Assembly (NCBI RefSeq): GCF_900277125.1
Contig: NZ_OPYN01000207.1
Coordinates: 332,852 to 396,851 of the forward strand
From: Pseudomonas inefficax
GTDB taxonomy: Bacteria; Pseudomonadota; Gammaproteobacteria; Pseudomonadales; Pseudomonadaceae
Length of the DNA stretch: 64,000 bases
Direction: 5' to 3'
Below the pieces are notes generated by a model. It searched no databases and had not been told where the DNA came from. It saw only the letters and a program-made list of their open reading frames with translations. Of the stretch, positions 8,939 to 17,770 are shown in pieces. The translations under genes and the position numbers were made by a program. Each line of letters opens with the position of its first letter. Within the stretch, counting starts at the first letter, position 1.

Positions 8939-10333
8939 TTACAGATGTGACTCGGCGTACTCGGCCAGCACCGAGCGTGGCACGCCCTGCAGGGTGATGT
9001 GCACGCCATGGGGGAAGTCCTTGAAGCGCTCGGTCAGGTAGGTCAGGCCCGAGCTGGTCGCGGACAGGTAGGGGGTGTCGATCTGCGCCAGGTTGCCCAG
9101 GCAGACCACCTTGGACCCGGAGCCGGCACGAGTGATGATGGTTTTCATCTGGTGCGGCGTCAGGTTCTGGCACTCGTCGATCAGGATCAGGCTCTGCTGG
9201 AAGCTACGACCTCGGATGTAGTTCAGCGACTTGAACTGCAACGGCACACGTTCGAGGATGTATTCCACGCTGCCATGGGTGCTTTCGTCATCCATGTGCA
9301 AGGCTTCGAGGTTGTCGGTGATGGCGCCCAGCCAGGGCTCCATCTTCTCGGCCTCGGTGCCCGGCAGGAAGCCGATCTCCTGGTCCAGCCCCTGCACGCT
9401 GCGGGTGGCGATGATGCGCCGGTAGCGCTTGCTGACCATGGTCTGTTCGATGGCTGCGGCCAAGGCCAGGATGGTCTTGCCGGAACCGGCGGCGCCGGTC
9501 AGGTTGACCAAGTGGATATCCGGGTCGAGCAGGGCGAACAGCGCCAGGCTCTGGTGGATGTCCCGCGGTTTCAGGCCCCAGGCTTCCTGGTGCAGCAGCG
9601 GTTCCTGGTGCAGGTCGAGCAACAGCAGCTCATCGTTGCGGATACCCTTGATCCAGCCGACGAAACCCTGTTCATCGATGATGAACTCGTTGACATGAAC
9701 CGCCGGCAGGTTGTCGATCAATTGCACGCGATGCCAGGTGCGGCCGCGCTCCTGGCGGGTATCGACCTTGCTCACCCGGTCCCAGAACGAACCGGTGACC
9801 GAATGGTAGCCCTTGGACAGCAAGGACACGTCATCGACCAATTGGTCGGTGCTGTAGTCCTCGGCCGCGATGCCACAGGCACGCGCCTTCAGGCGCATGT
9901 TGATGTCTTTGGTGACCAGCACAACGTCCAGGTCGGTGCGCCGGGCCCGTACTTCGAGCAACTGGTTGATGATGATGTTGTCGTTGAGGTTTTCCGGCAG
10001 CAGCTTGTTCGGCTCGTTGCGCGGAGTCATCAGGATGGACAGGAAGCCCTTGGGCCCGCTCTTGCCACGCTGGATCGGCACGCCCTGCTCGACATCGCTG
10101 GGAGAGGCGTCACCAAGGGTCTGATCGATCAGGCGAATGGCCTGGCGGCATTCGGCGGCGATGGTCTGTTTGCCGGTCTTGAGCTTGTCGAGTTCCTCCA
10201 GCACCGTCATCGGGATGGCGACATGGTGCTCCTCGAAGTTCAGTAACGCGTTGGGGTCGTGAATCAGGACGTTGGTATCGAGCACATACAGGATAGGCTT
10301 GCTGGAGGAAGGGTTGCGTCCTTGGTCATCCAT
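8939..10333 (-). CDS. PIN-PhoH family ATPase/RNase
   Basis: 464 residues. The N-terminal PIN nuclease domain starts with YVLDTNVLIHDP (residues 17-28, catalytic Asp at 19); the C-terminal PhoH P-loop domain has Walker A GAAGSGKT at 280-287 and the LIDECQN Walker B region. PIN-PhoH proteins are ATP-dependent RNA nucleases/helicases. The role in this organism is not evident from the neighbours (deacetylase-like gene upstream, moaCDE downstream). Often annotated phoH; PhoH proper lacks the PIN domain. Confidence 0.9.
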   Translation of the reverse strand: MDDQGRNPSSSKPILYVLDTNVLIHDPNALLNFEEHHVAIPMTVLEELDKLKTGKQTIAAECRQAIRLIDQTLGDASPSDVEQGVPIQRGKSGPKGFLSILMTPRNEPNKLLPENLNDNIIINQLLEVRARRTDLDVVLVTKDINMRLKARACGIAAEDYSTDQLVDDVSLLSKGYHSVTGSFWDRVSKVDTRQERGRTWHRVQLIDNLPAVHVNEFIIDEQGFVGWIKGIRNDELLLLDLHQEPLLHQEAWGLKPRDIHQSLALFALLDPDIHLVNLTGAAGSGKTILALAAAIEQTMVSKRYRRIIATRSVQGLDQEIGFLPGTEAEKMEPWLGAITDNLEALHMDDESTHGSVEYILERVPLQFKSLNYIRGRSFQQSLILIDECQNLTPHQMKTIITRAGSGSKVVCLGNLAQIDTPYLSATSSGLTYLTERFKDFPHGVHITLQGVPRSVLAEYAESHL

Positions 10334-10621
10334 ACTCGGTCACCTTATGTCGAAGCCACACGGCGTGGTCTGTTACGCCGCAGAGTGACTGCCGCTGTCC
10401 CCGTATCCGCGTTGTTACGGGCGGGAAGCGAACCTGGCTAGGTGGGCCTGGATGACGCCACCTGTGCTGCAGGAATCGGCTGTCTGGTTTCTTCATACAG
10501 CAAAAATGATGACTAAAAAAAGTCTTTTTACGTGCAGGTGAAGTTTATTTTTCCAAATGACGAACAGGGGTTGGCGAGGGGGCGCGTGGGGGCTACAGTA
10601 AAAATTCAGGCTGGCATTGGC
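10334..10621. other. Non-coding gap upstream of phoH
   Basis: About 290 bp without a credible gene between the phoH start and a REP doublet. An AT-rich stretch with runs of A/T (10500-10550) probably holds the phoH promoter; I see no recognisable operator. Confidence 0.4.
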
Positions 10622-10724
10622 GGGGGGCGCTTCGCACCCCGATCGCGACACAAGGCCGCTCCTACAGGCATCGCGTAACCTTGTAGGAGCGGCCTTGCGT
10701 CGCGATGGGCCGCAAAGCGGCCCC
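10622..10724. repeat. REP doublet (CTCCTACAGG class), inward, 13-nt spacer
   Basis: Inverted pair with outer stems GGGGGCGC-ttc-type and GGGCCGC-aaa-GCGGCCC, tails CTCCTACAGG / TTGTAGGAG 13 nt apart. The right arm touches the stop codon of the deacetylase-like gene and may serve as its terminator. Confidence 0.8.
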
Positions 10725-11851
10725 TACCCCCTCAAGCCATAAGCTTGGCAATCTTCCCAACCAATCCCGCTCTGCGCCGTATTGCGCAACAGCCACTCCA
10801 CCGCTGGCTGCGCCTTGGGCAGGCTGTCATGGAACTGGATCACCCCCTTGCGCCATAGCAGCATCAAGGTCAGCACCCGCTGGGCAGAGGCCTCGGCGCT
10901 CAGTGCGCCATCGTCCTGGGCATCGATGTCCCACAACGACACCTGCAACTGCTGGCTGGCCATGAACGCCTCGCCATCGGCCCGGCGCTGCCCGTAAGGC
11001 GGCCGAAACAACGGTACATACTGCTCCGGCAGGTCAGCCTGCACCCGCGCCTGGCTGCGCCGCAACGAGTCCTGCCAGCCGGTCCACTGCGCATGGGAGC
11101 GGTACTCCCAACCTTGGATCCCCACGCACTGCCCGCCATAGAGCTGGCGCAAGGCATCTGCCGCCCCGGCGTCGCGGCGTTGCTGCAGACGGTTGCCGAG
11201 CACGAAGAACGTACCTTCAAGCTTTTGTCGACGCAGGTAATCAGCCAGCAGATCGGTGCTGCCGCCATCCGGCCCGGGGCCGCCGACGAAGGTCAGCAGG
11301 AACATGCGGTCGTTCAGTTCATCCCCATTGCGCTCGCCCGGGGACAGCCGCTCCACCTCGCTGCTGGTCTGTGGCAGCAACGCAGCCTTGCGCAGTTGGT
11401 CGTCCAGATAACGGACATGGAACTGATGGCTAGGCTCGATCCAGCCTGTATAGAACGTGCCGACATCAGCGGCGAATGTCGCTGCCTGCGTACGCAAATC
11501 CGCCATCGACGTGACCGGATAGCAGAACGACGCATCCTGCTCGCAACTGCGCTGCGCCTGTTGATACCCTTCCCACAAACGCTGCCACATGCGCGCCCGC
11601 ACCTGGCGCACCTTCTGCAGGTTGACCTGCCTTAGCCCCAAGCGTGCCGCCAGCGCCGCGTCGTCCAGCAGTTCGCTTTCGTGCAGCACCTGGGCGAACG
11701 AGAGGATCTCGGCCCGCGAGGCCACATCGAACAACGCCGGGCTGTCCAGCTGTTCAGGCCACAGGCTCCGGTCCAGGCTCGGCTGGGGTGAAGGGGCGGC
11801 TTGCGCGGCCAGGCTCAGCAGAGCGGCCAGCAAGGCAGAGGCAATACGCAC
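10724..11851 (-). CDS. NodB-like polysaccharide deacetylase family protein, degenerate active site
   Basis: 375 residues from a GTG start at 11851 (GGAG at 9 nt); this start begins a signal peptide RIASALLAALLSLAAQA, so it is preferred over the longer frame. The NodB fold is recognisable from RPPYG, WDIDAQD and QFHDS. However, motif 1, normally TFDDGP, reads TFVGGPGPDGG, and motif 2 keeps only one histidine (YRSHAQW). Loss of the catalytic/metal Asp suggests a non-catalytic or altered enzyme, secreted or periplasmic. Its closeness to the alginate operon is suggestive only. Confidence 0.75.
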   Translation of the reverse strand: MRIASALLAALLSLAAQAAPSPQPSLDRSLWPEQLDSPALFDVASRAEILSFAQVLHESELLDDAALAARLGLRQVNLQKVRQVRARMWQRLWEGYQQAQRSCEQDASFCYPVTSMADLRTQAATFAADVGTFYTGWIEPSHQFHVRYLDDQLRKAALLPQTSSEVERLSPGERNGDELNDRMFLLTFVGGPGPDGGSTDLLADYLRRQKLEGTFFVLGNRLQQRRDAGAADALRQLYGGQCVGIQGWEYRSHAQWTGWQDSLRRSQARVQADLPEQYVPLFRPPYGQRRADGEAFMASQQLQVSLWDIDAQDDGALSAEASAQRVLTLMLLWRKGVIQFHDSLPKAQPAVEWLLRNTAQSGIGWEDCQAYGLRG

Positions 11852-11988
11852 GGTTGAAGGCTCCGCAACGGCGAAACGCGCACTATAGCCTCTGCATCGG
11901 CCATGGTCTGTGACTATCGTCGCCATAGTTTGGAGTTGCACTGTCCAGCCCGTAGAATTCCCGGCCAACGATGCCAGGAGCCGACCCG

Positions 11989-12768
11989 ATGCTGACGGTG
12001 ATTTCACCCGCCAAGACCCTCGACTACGACACCCCGCCGGTAACCGAGCGTTTCACCCTGCCCCAGTACCTGGACGACTCCCAGGAGCTGATCCAGCAGC
12101 TACGCGACCTGTCGCCGGCGCAGATCAGCGAACTGATGCATCTGTCCGACAAGCTCGCCGGCCTGAATGCCGCGCGCTTCGGCAGCTGGACCCCGGACTT
12201 CACCCCGGCCAATGCCAAGCAGGCGCTGCTGGCGTTCAAGGGTGACGTGTACACCGGCCTCGACGCCGAGAGCTTGAGCGAGGATGACTTCAGCTACGCC
12301 CAGCAGCACTTGCGCATGCTTTCGGGGCTGTACGGCCTGCTGCGCCCGCTCGACCTGATGCAACCCTACCGCCTGGAAATGGGCACCAAGCTGGCCAACG
12401 CCCGCGGCAAGGACCTGTACGCCTTCTGGGGCACGCGCATCAGCGAATGGCTGAACCAGGCCCTGGCCGAACAAGGTGATGATGTGCTACTGAACCTGGC
12501 CAGCAACGAGTATTTCAGCGCGGTAAAACGCAGTGCGCTGAAAGCCCGGGTGATCAATGTCGACTTCAAGGACCTGAAGAACGGCCAGTACAAGATCATC
12601 AGCTTCTACGCCAAGAAGGCACGGGGGATGATGAGCCGCTTCGTGATCCAGCAGCGCATCAGCGAGCCGGAGCAGCTCAAGCAGTTCGATGTACAGGGGT
12701 ACTACTACAGTGCAGAGCAGTCGAAGCCGGACCACCTGGTGTTCCTGCGCGATCATCCTTCCGAATAG
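11989..12768 (+). CDS. yaaA: Peroxide stress protein YaaA
   Basis: 259 residues, DUF328/YaaA family, starting MLTVISPAKTLDYDTPP. AGGAG sits 8 nt before the ATG at 11989; the frame is open further upstream but the family starts here. E. coli YaaA is induced by OxyR and lowers intracellular free iron during peroxide stress; it also binds DNA. Divergent from the deacetylase-like gene; followed by a REP doublet. Confidence 0.92.
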   Translation: MLTVISPAKTLDYDTPPVTERFTLPQYLDDSQELIQQLRDLSPAQISELMHLSDKLAGLNAARFGSWTPDFTPANAKQALLAFKGDVYTGLDAESLSEDDFSYAQQHLRMLSGLYGLLRPLDLMQPYRLEMGTKLANARGKDLYAFWGTRISEWLNQALAEQGDDVLLNLASNEYFSAVKRSALKARVINVDFKDLKNGQYKIISFYAKKARGMMSRFVIQQRISEPEQLKQFDVQGYYYSAEQSKPDHLVFLRDHPSE

Positions 12769-12788
12769 TCAGGCAATACACAATCCCC

Positions 12789-12905
12789 TGTAGGAGCGGC
12801 CTTGTGTCGCGAAAGGGCCGCATAGCGGCCCCGGCAATTTCTGCTTTGATGCTGAAATCCTGGGGCCGCTGCGCGGCCCTTTCGCGACACAAGGCCGCTC
12901 CTACA
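12789..12905. repeat. REP doublet (CTCCTACA class), outward, 29-nt spacer
   Basis: Same architecture as 7440-7556. The spacer, read on the opposite strand, begins AGGATTTCAGCAT as does the other copy, and both are 29 nt long, so the whole element looks like one mobile unit in two orientations. Lies 3' of yaaA. Confidence 0.85.
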
Positions 12906-13024
12906 AAAAGCGCTCCCCTCCTTACCCCTCCGCCCCGCAACAGGGCACGACGCAAAGCGCCATCACGCCATAAAACCAACGCCAAAAAATCGACACGCCA
13001 CCACTTATAGCCAAACGCCATAAG

Positions 13025-13034
13025 ACCGTTCGTA
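13025..13034 (+). promoter_or_regulatory. AlgR-like binding site upstream of algD
   Basis: ACCGTTCGTA matches the AlgR core ACCGTTCGTC at 9 of 10 positions and lies about 210 bp upstream of the predicted start of transcription. A weaker 8/10 match (ACAATTCGTC) is at 13376-13385 inside the leader. Known far and near AlgR sites flank the algD promoter in P. aeruginosa. Confidence 0.55.
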
Positions 13035-13202
13035 GCTTTTTTGACGAATTTTTCAAAATATTTTTCGATGCTGGCACAAAAATATCTCGCAACAGTTTCG
13101 CCCTTTATATATAGGGGCAAAACACCCGTGTGCTATCAGATTGAAATTGTCTGCCACTGAAAAAATATTTAGAAATCTTTCATCCGCGCCGAACCCACCC
13201 CG

Positions 13203-13230
13203 GAACTTCTGCTACGACGAATCGCTCATA
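13203..13230 (+). promoter_or_regulatory. AlgU (sigma-22/RpoE-type) promoter of algD
   Basis: GAACTT at 13203-13208, 17 nt, then TCATA at 13226-13230 resembles the AlgU/sigma-E promoter (GAACTT-N16/17-TCTGA or TCAAA). Transcription from about 13237 gives a leader of about 430 nt, consistent with the long algD leader of P. aeruginosa. Confidence 0.7.
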
Positions 13231-13671
13231 GTGCCGTAACGATTTTCCTGCCCCCGGGCTGTGAGAGATGACTTACAGATGACAACGGCAGGTATCCACT
13301 ACCAGCCCCAACAACTTCGACAGGTATGACGGCAACCCCCGAAGACCCTGTCCACGCAGGAGAGACGCGTCCCTTACAATTCGTCCTAGTGGTTGATTTC
13401 AAAGGATTTTTCCACTTGAAAAAACAAGCACAGCAAAGCGCCATGTAGCGCATTGCAATAAAGACGGCTGCATTCCAGGGCACGTTTTTTAATTAATGGC
13501 TTTTTACTGCCACATTTGAGTGCATAACTTTTTGCGCTCCGGATTTATTTTGCCTGCGCTCGGCGAAGTGTGCATTTCGCCATGGATCCGTGCGCCCGAA
13601 AACTGTTGTTAATCAACCCAGCCCGGCTCTCTCCAGAGGCGCCGGCGTGATAAACACATGAGGTGATAGCG

Positions 13672-14988
13672 ATGCGTATCAGCATCTTTGGTTTGGGTTA
13701 TGTGGGTGCAGTCTGTGCAGGCTGCCTGACGGCGCGAGGCCATGAAGTGATCGGTGTGGACGTATCCAGCACCAAGATCGACCTGATCAATCAGGGCAAG
13801 TCGCCCATCGTCGAACCTGGCCTGGAAGCACTGCTGCAACAGGGCATCGCCAACGGCCGCCTGCGCGGTACTACCGATTTCGCCGAAGCCATCCGTGCCA
13901 GCGACGTATCGATGATCTGCGTGGGTACCCCAAGCAAGAAGAACGGCGACCTGGGCCTCGAATACATCGAGTCGGTTTGCCGCGAGATCGGCTACGTGCT
14001 GCGTGACAGCGAGCGCCGCCACACCATCGTGGTGCGCAGCACCGTGCTGCCGGGCACCGTGAAGAACGTGGTCATCCCGATCCTCGAAGACTGCTCGGGC
14101 AAGAAAGCCGGTGTCGACTTCGGCGTCGCGGTCAACCCGGAATTCCTGCGTGAAAGCACCGCGATCAAGGACTACGACCAGCCACCGATGACCGTCATCG
14201 GCGAACTGGACAGCGCCAGCGGCGACATCCTGCAGGCCCTGTACGAAGAGCTCGACGCACCGATCATCCGCAAGCCGATCGAAGTGGCCGAGATGATCAA
14301 GTACACCTGCAACGTGTGGCACGCCACCAAAGTCACCTTCGCCAACGAGATCGGCAACATCGCCAAGGCCGTAGGCGTGGATGGTCGTGACGTGATGGAC
14401 GTGGTCTGCCAGGACAAAGTGCTGAACCTGTCCCAGTACTACATGCGCCCTGGCTTCGCCTTCGGCGGCTCGTGCCTGCCCAAGGACGTACGTGCCCTCA
14501 CCTATCGTGCCGCCAGCCTCGATGTACGCGCACCGCTGCTCGACTCGCTGATGCGCAGCAACGAATCGCAGGTGCAGAACGCCTTCGAGCTGATCGAAGC
14601 CCACGACAAGCGCAAGGTCGCACTGCTGGGCCTGAGCTTCAAGGCCGGTACCGACGACCTGCGTGAAAGCCCGCTGGTGGAGCTGGCCGAACGCCTGATC
14701 GGCAAGGGCTACCAGCTGGACATCTACGACGAGAACGTCCAGTACGCCCGCGTCCACGGCGCCAACAAGGACTACATCGAGTCGAAGATCCCGCACGTGT
14801 CGTCGCTGCTCAACGCCGACTTCCAGAAGGTGATCGACAACGCCGACATCATCGTCCTGGGCAACCGTGACGAGCAGTTCCGTGAACTGGCCCAGCAAGC
14901 GCCGGCCGGCAAGCACGTGATCGACCTGGTCGGTTTCATGAGCAAACCGACCTGCGCCACCAGCCGTACCGAAGGCATCTGCTGGTAA
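13672..14988 (+). CDS. algD: GDP-mannose 6-dehydrogenase
   Basis: 438 residues. Oxidises GDP-mannose with two NAD+ to GDP-mannuronate, the committed step of alginate synthesis. N-terminal Rossmann motif GLGYVGAVCAG (7-17); catalytic Cys268 in GGSCLPKD at the same number as in P. aeruginosa AlgD; C-terminal GDP-sugar domain. The ATG at 13672 has AGGTGA 5 nt ahead; an earlier in-frame ATG at 13663 would add three residues not expected for the family. First gene of the alginate operon. Confidence 0.97.
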   Translation: MRISIFGLGYVGAVCAGCLTARGHEVIGVDVSSTKIDLINQGKSPIVEPGLEALLQQGIANGRLRGTTDFAEAIRASDVSMICVGTPSKKNGDLGLEYIESVCREIGYVLRDSERRHTIVVRSTVLPGTVKNVVIPILEDCSGKKAGVDFGVAVNPEFLRESTAIKDYDQPPMTVIGELDSASGDILQALYEELDAPIIRKPIEVAEMIKYTCNVWHATKVTFANEIGNIAKAVGVDGRDVMDVVCQDKVLNLSQYYMRPGFAFGGSCLPKDVRALTYRAASLDVRAPLLDSLMRSNESQVQNAFELIEAHDKRKVALLGLSFKAGTDDLRESPLVELAERLIGKGYQLDIYDENVQYARVHGANKDYIESKIPHVSSLLNADFQKVIDNADIIVLGNRDEQFRELAQQAPAGKHVIDLVGFMSKPTCATSRTEGICW

Positions 14989-15073
14989 GTGCTGGCCGGG
15001 CAGCGGTGTGGCTCTCGACAAGAGCGGCACCACCGCTGCCCACCTTTTCCCGAATTCTCGACGGATGCTGAAC

Positions 15074-16555
15074 ATGCAAAGGATCCAGACAGTGCTGTTG
15101 CAGTGCGCCGGTTGGCTGCTCTACATGAGTCTGCTCATGTTGATCGCCCTGGCCCTGCCAGCCGATATCTTCGACTCGCAGTCGAAGCACTTCATCTTCC
15201 TGGTCGGCGCAGTCGGCATCTGGCGCTATTCCATGGGCGCCACCCACTTCATCCGCGGCATGATCTTCCTCTACGGTGTGTACCCGTACCTGCGCCGCAA
15301 GGTGCAGAAGATGGGCAAGGACGCCGACCCGTCCCACGTGTACCTGATGGTGACCAGCTTCCGCATCGAAGCACTCACCACCGCCCAGGTGTACAGCTCG
15401 GTGATCCGCGAGGCGATCAACTGTGGCTTCCCCACCACCGTGGTCTGCTCGCTGGTGGAGATGTCGGACGAACTGCTGGTGAAAAGCCTGTGGGCCAAGT
15501 ACAACCCGCCAGCCCACGTGAAACTGGACATCGTGCGCATCGCCGGTACCGGCAAGCGTGACGGCCTGGCCTACGGTTTCCGTGCGATCTCGCGCATGCT
15601 GCCGGACGAGAACGCTGTAGTGGCGGTGATCGACGGCGACACCGTGCTGGGCGATGGCGTGGTACGCAAGACCGTGCCGTGGTTCAAGCTGTTCCCCAAC
15701 GTCGGCGGCCTGACCACCAACGAGTTCTGCGAAGTGCGTGGCGGCTACATCATGAGCGAGTGGCACAAGCTGCGCTTCGCCCAGCGCCACATCAACATGT
15801 GCTCGATGGCCCTGTCCAAGCGCGTGCTGACCATGACCGGGCGCATGTCGATGTTCCGCGCCAGCGTGGTGACCAACCCCGAGTTCATCGCCGACGTCGA
15901 AAGCGACTCGCTGATGCACTGGCGCCTGGGCCGCTTCAAGTTCCTCACCGGTGACGACAAGTCCAGCTGGTTCAGCCTGATGCGCCTGGGCTACGACACC
16001 TTCTACGTGCCGGACGCCGCCATCAACACCGTCGAGCACCCGCCGGAGAAGAGCTTCCTCAAGGCCAGCCGCAAGCTGATGTACCGCTGGTACGGCAACA
16101 ACCTGCGGCAGAACTCCCGTGCGCTGGGCCTGGGCCTGCGCCGCCTGGGGCTGTTCACCAGCATCGTGCTGTTCGACCAGCGCGTGTCGATGTGGACCAG
16201 CCTGCTGGGCCTGACCGTGGCGGTGATCGCCAGCCTCAAGTTCGGCTTGGGCTTCCTGCTGGTGTACCTGCTGTGGATCGGCATCACCCGCCTGATCCTC
16301 ACCATCATGCTGCTGTGCTCCGGCCACAACGTCGGCCCGGCCTACCCGCTGATTCTCTATTACAACCAGATCGTCGGCGCGCTGATGAAGATCTACGTGT
16401 TCTTCCGCCTCGACAAGCAGTCCTGGACGCGTCAGCCCACTGCCCTCAAGCGTGACCTCGCCAGCTTTCAACAATGGTTCAACACCTGGTCCTCGCGGAC
16501 CATGACCTTCTCGGCTGCCAGCATCTTCGTTGCTGTGCTGTTCATGGTCGTGTGA
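15074..16555 (+). CDS. alg8: Alginate polymerase, glycosyltransferase subunit Alg8
   Basis: 493 residues with this start. Inner-membrane GT2 glycosyltransferase that polymerises mannuronate from GDP-mannuronate. N-terminal membrane helices, cytoplasmic catalytic domain with VIDGDTVLG and DVESDS acidic motifs and RWYGNN, then several C-terminal helices. It works with the c-di-GMP receptor Alg44. The frame is open from 15008 (GTG); ATG 15065 and ATG 15074 are both possible, and 15074 gives the usual length of about 494 with GACGGA as a weak ribosome-binding site. Confidence 0.92.
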   Translation: MQRIQTVLLQCAGWLLYMSLLMLIALALPADIFDSQSKHFIFLVGAVGIWRYSMGATHFIRGMIFLYGVYPYLRRKVQKMGKDADPSHVYLMVTSFRIEALTTAQVYSSVIREAINCGFPTTVVCSLVEMSDELLVKSLWAKYNPPAHVKLDIVRIAGTGKRDGLAYGFRAISRMLPDENAVVAVIDGDTVLGDGVVRKTVPWFKLFPNVGGLTTNEFCEVRGGYIMSEWHKLRFAQRHINMCSMALSKRVLTMTGRMSMFRASVVTNPEFIADVESDSLMHWRLGRFKFLTGDDKSSWFSLMRLGYDTFYVPDAAINTVEHPPEKSFLKASRKLMYRWYGNNLRQNSRALGLGLRRLGLFTSIVLFDQRVSMWTSLLGLTVAVIASLKFGLGFLLVYLLWIGITRLILTIMLLCSGHNVGPAYPLILYYNQIVGALMKIYVFFRLDKQSWTRQPTALKRDLASFQQWFNTWSSRTMTFSAASIFVAVLFMVV

Positions 16556-16591
16556 GCCCAACCCGGATCGGAACTAACAGGAACAAAACAC

Positions 16592-17758
16592 ATGAATACC
16601 GCCGTGAACGTCAACGTCGTGCATGAGTCCGAAGCCCAGCGCCAGCATGCCCGGGTACGCATCCCCGCCAAGCTGCGGTTCCTCGACCCTCAGCGCCAGG
16701 CCCACGATGTGAAGGTCGACGACCTCTCCGCCGGTGGCCTGAGCTTCCACACCAAGCAACCACTGTCGGTTGGCGACGTGCTCCGCGGACGGCTGCAGTT
16801 CACGGTCGACAACCTCGGCCTGTCGATGGACATCGAGTTCCAGGTGCGCTCCTACCACCCGGACAATGGCCGCACCGGCGCGCAGTTCCAGAACCTCGAG
16901 CCACGTGACATCGCCACCTTGCGACACATCATCACCTCGCACCTGTCGGGTGAGCTGATCACTGCCGGCGATGTGCTCAGCACCTTGCAGCGCGACAACT
17001 TCACCAAGGCGCGCAAGCAGAAGGACGGCGGTGCCGGCCTGAGCGCCTTCGGCCGCCTCAAGGCGGTCACCGTCACCCTCGGCGTATTCGTGGTCGGTGT
17101 CGCCGCCTTCGGCTTCATCGCCAAGTCGCTGTACGGCATGTACTTCGTCAGCCATGCCGAAGCCGGCGTGGTCGCGGTACCCACCACCAACGTCACCATG
17201 CCGCGCGACGGCACCGTGAACAGCCTGGTCGAAAGCGGCGGGCAGATCGCCAAGGGCGCGCCACTGGCCAGCTTCACCACCAGCATGCTGGACATGCTCA
17301 AGGGCAACCTGGAGGACGCACAGCTGGAGCCGGCGAAGATCGAGGAACTGTTCGGCAAGCAGCTGTCCGGCACCCTCACCAGCCCCTGTGATTGCGTGGT
17401 TGCCCGCCAGCTGGTGGACAACGGCCAGTACGCTGCCAAGGGCCAGCCGATCTTCCAGCTGATCCCACGCACCACCAACCCGATGATCGAGGCGCGCTTC
17501 ACCTACCGCCAGTTCGACGAGGTCAAGCCAGGTACCCAGGTCAACTTCCAGGTAGCCGGCGAAGACGAAGTGCGCACCGGCCAGATCGTCAGCAGCGCCA
17601 GCCTCAACAGCGAAGATCTGGCCGCCGACATCCGCGTGCAGATCAAGCCCGACAGCGCCCTGCCCGCCGAACTCGCCGGCCGCCCGGCTTCGGTCAACAG
17701 CGACCGTGGCCCATCGCTGAACTGGCTGATCGACAAAGCCATGGCCCGTGGGCTGTAA
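16592..17758 (+). CDS. alg44: Alginate polymerase c-di-GMP receptor Alg44
   Basis: 388 residues. N-terminal PilZ domain with the c-di-GMP motifs R17-x-x-x-R21 and D44-x-S-x-x-G49, at the same positions as in P. aeruginosa Alg44. One membrane segment (about 150-175) is followed by a periplasmic HlyD-like membrane-fusion domain. Binding of c-di-GMP activates Alg8. Start supported by AGGAA upstream of the ATG. It ends only 12 bp before the ATG of the algK frame, into which a REP doublet has entered. Confidence 0.96.
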   Translation: MNTAVNVNVVHESEAQRQHARVRIPAKLRFLDPQRQAHDVKVDDLSAGGLSFHTKQPLSVGDVLRGRLQFTVDNLGLSMDIEFQVRSYHPDNGRTGAQFQNLEPRDIATLRHIITSHLSGELITAGDVLSTLQRDNFTKARKQKDGGAGLSAFGRLKAVTVTLGVFVVGVAAFGFIAKSLYGMYFVSHAEAGVVAVPTTNVTMPRDGTVNSLVESGGQIAKGAPLASFTTSMLDMLKGNLEDAQLEPAKIEELFGKQLSGTLTSPCDCVVARQLVDNGQYAAKGQPIFQLIPRTTNPMIEARFTYRQFDEVKPGTQVNFQVAGEDEVRTGQIVSSASLNSEDLAADIRVQIKPDSALPAELAGRPASVNSDRGPSLNWLIDKAMARGL

Positions 17759-17770
17759 GAGGACAAGCCT

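Larger units (their letters stand above)
12906..13671 (+). promoter_or_regulatory. Long non-coding control region of the alginate operon
   Basis: About 770 bp with no credible gene, much more AT-rich than its surroundings, especially 13020-13180 and 13380-13560. This size matches the far-upstream control region known for algD of P. aeruginosa, where AlgR, AmrZ, AlgB and IHF act. It contains an AlgR-like box (13025), a CGCCA cluster (12958-13020), an AlgU-type promoter (13203) and a leader of about 430 nt. A TCCACTACCAGCC stretch at 13295-13307 resembles the published AmrZ/AlgZ site (weak). Confidence 0.7.

Noticed and set aside
13226..13671. A small protein or riboswitch in the algD leader
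   Set aside because: No start codon with a ribosome-binding site and reasonable frame, and no riboswitch family pattern that I recognise.
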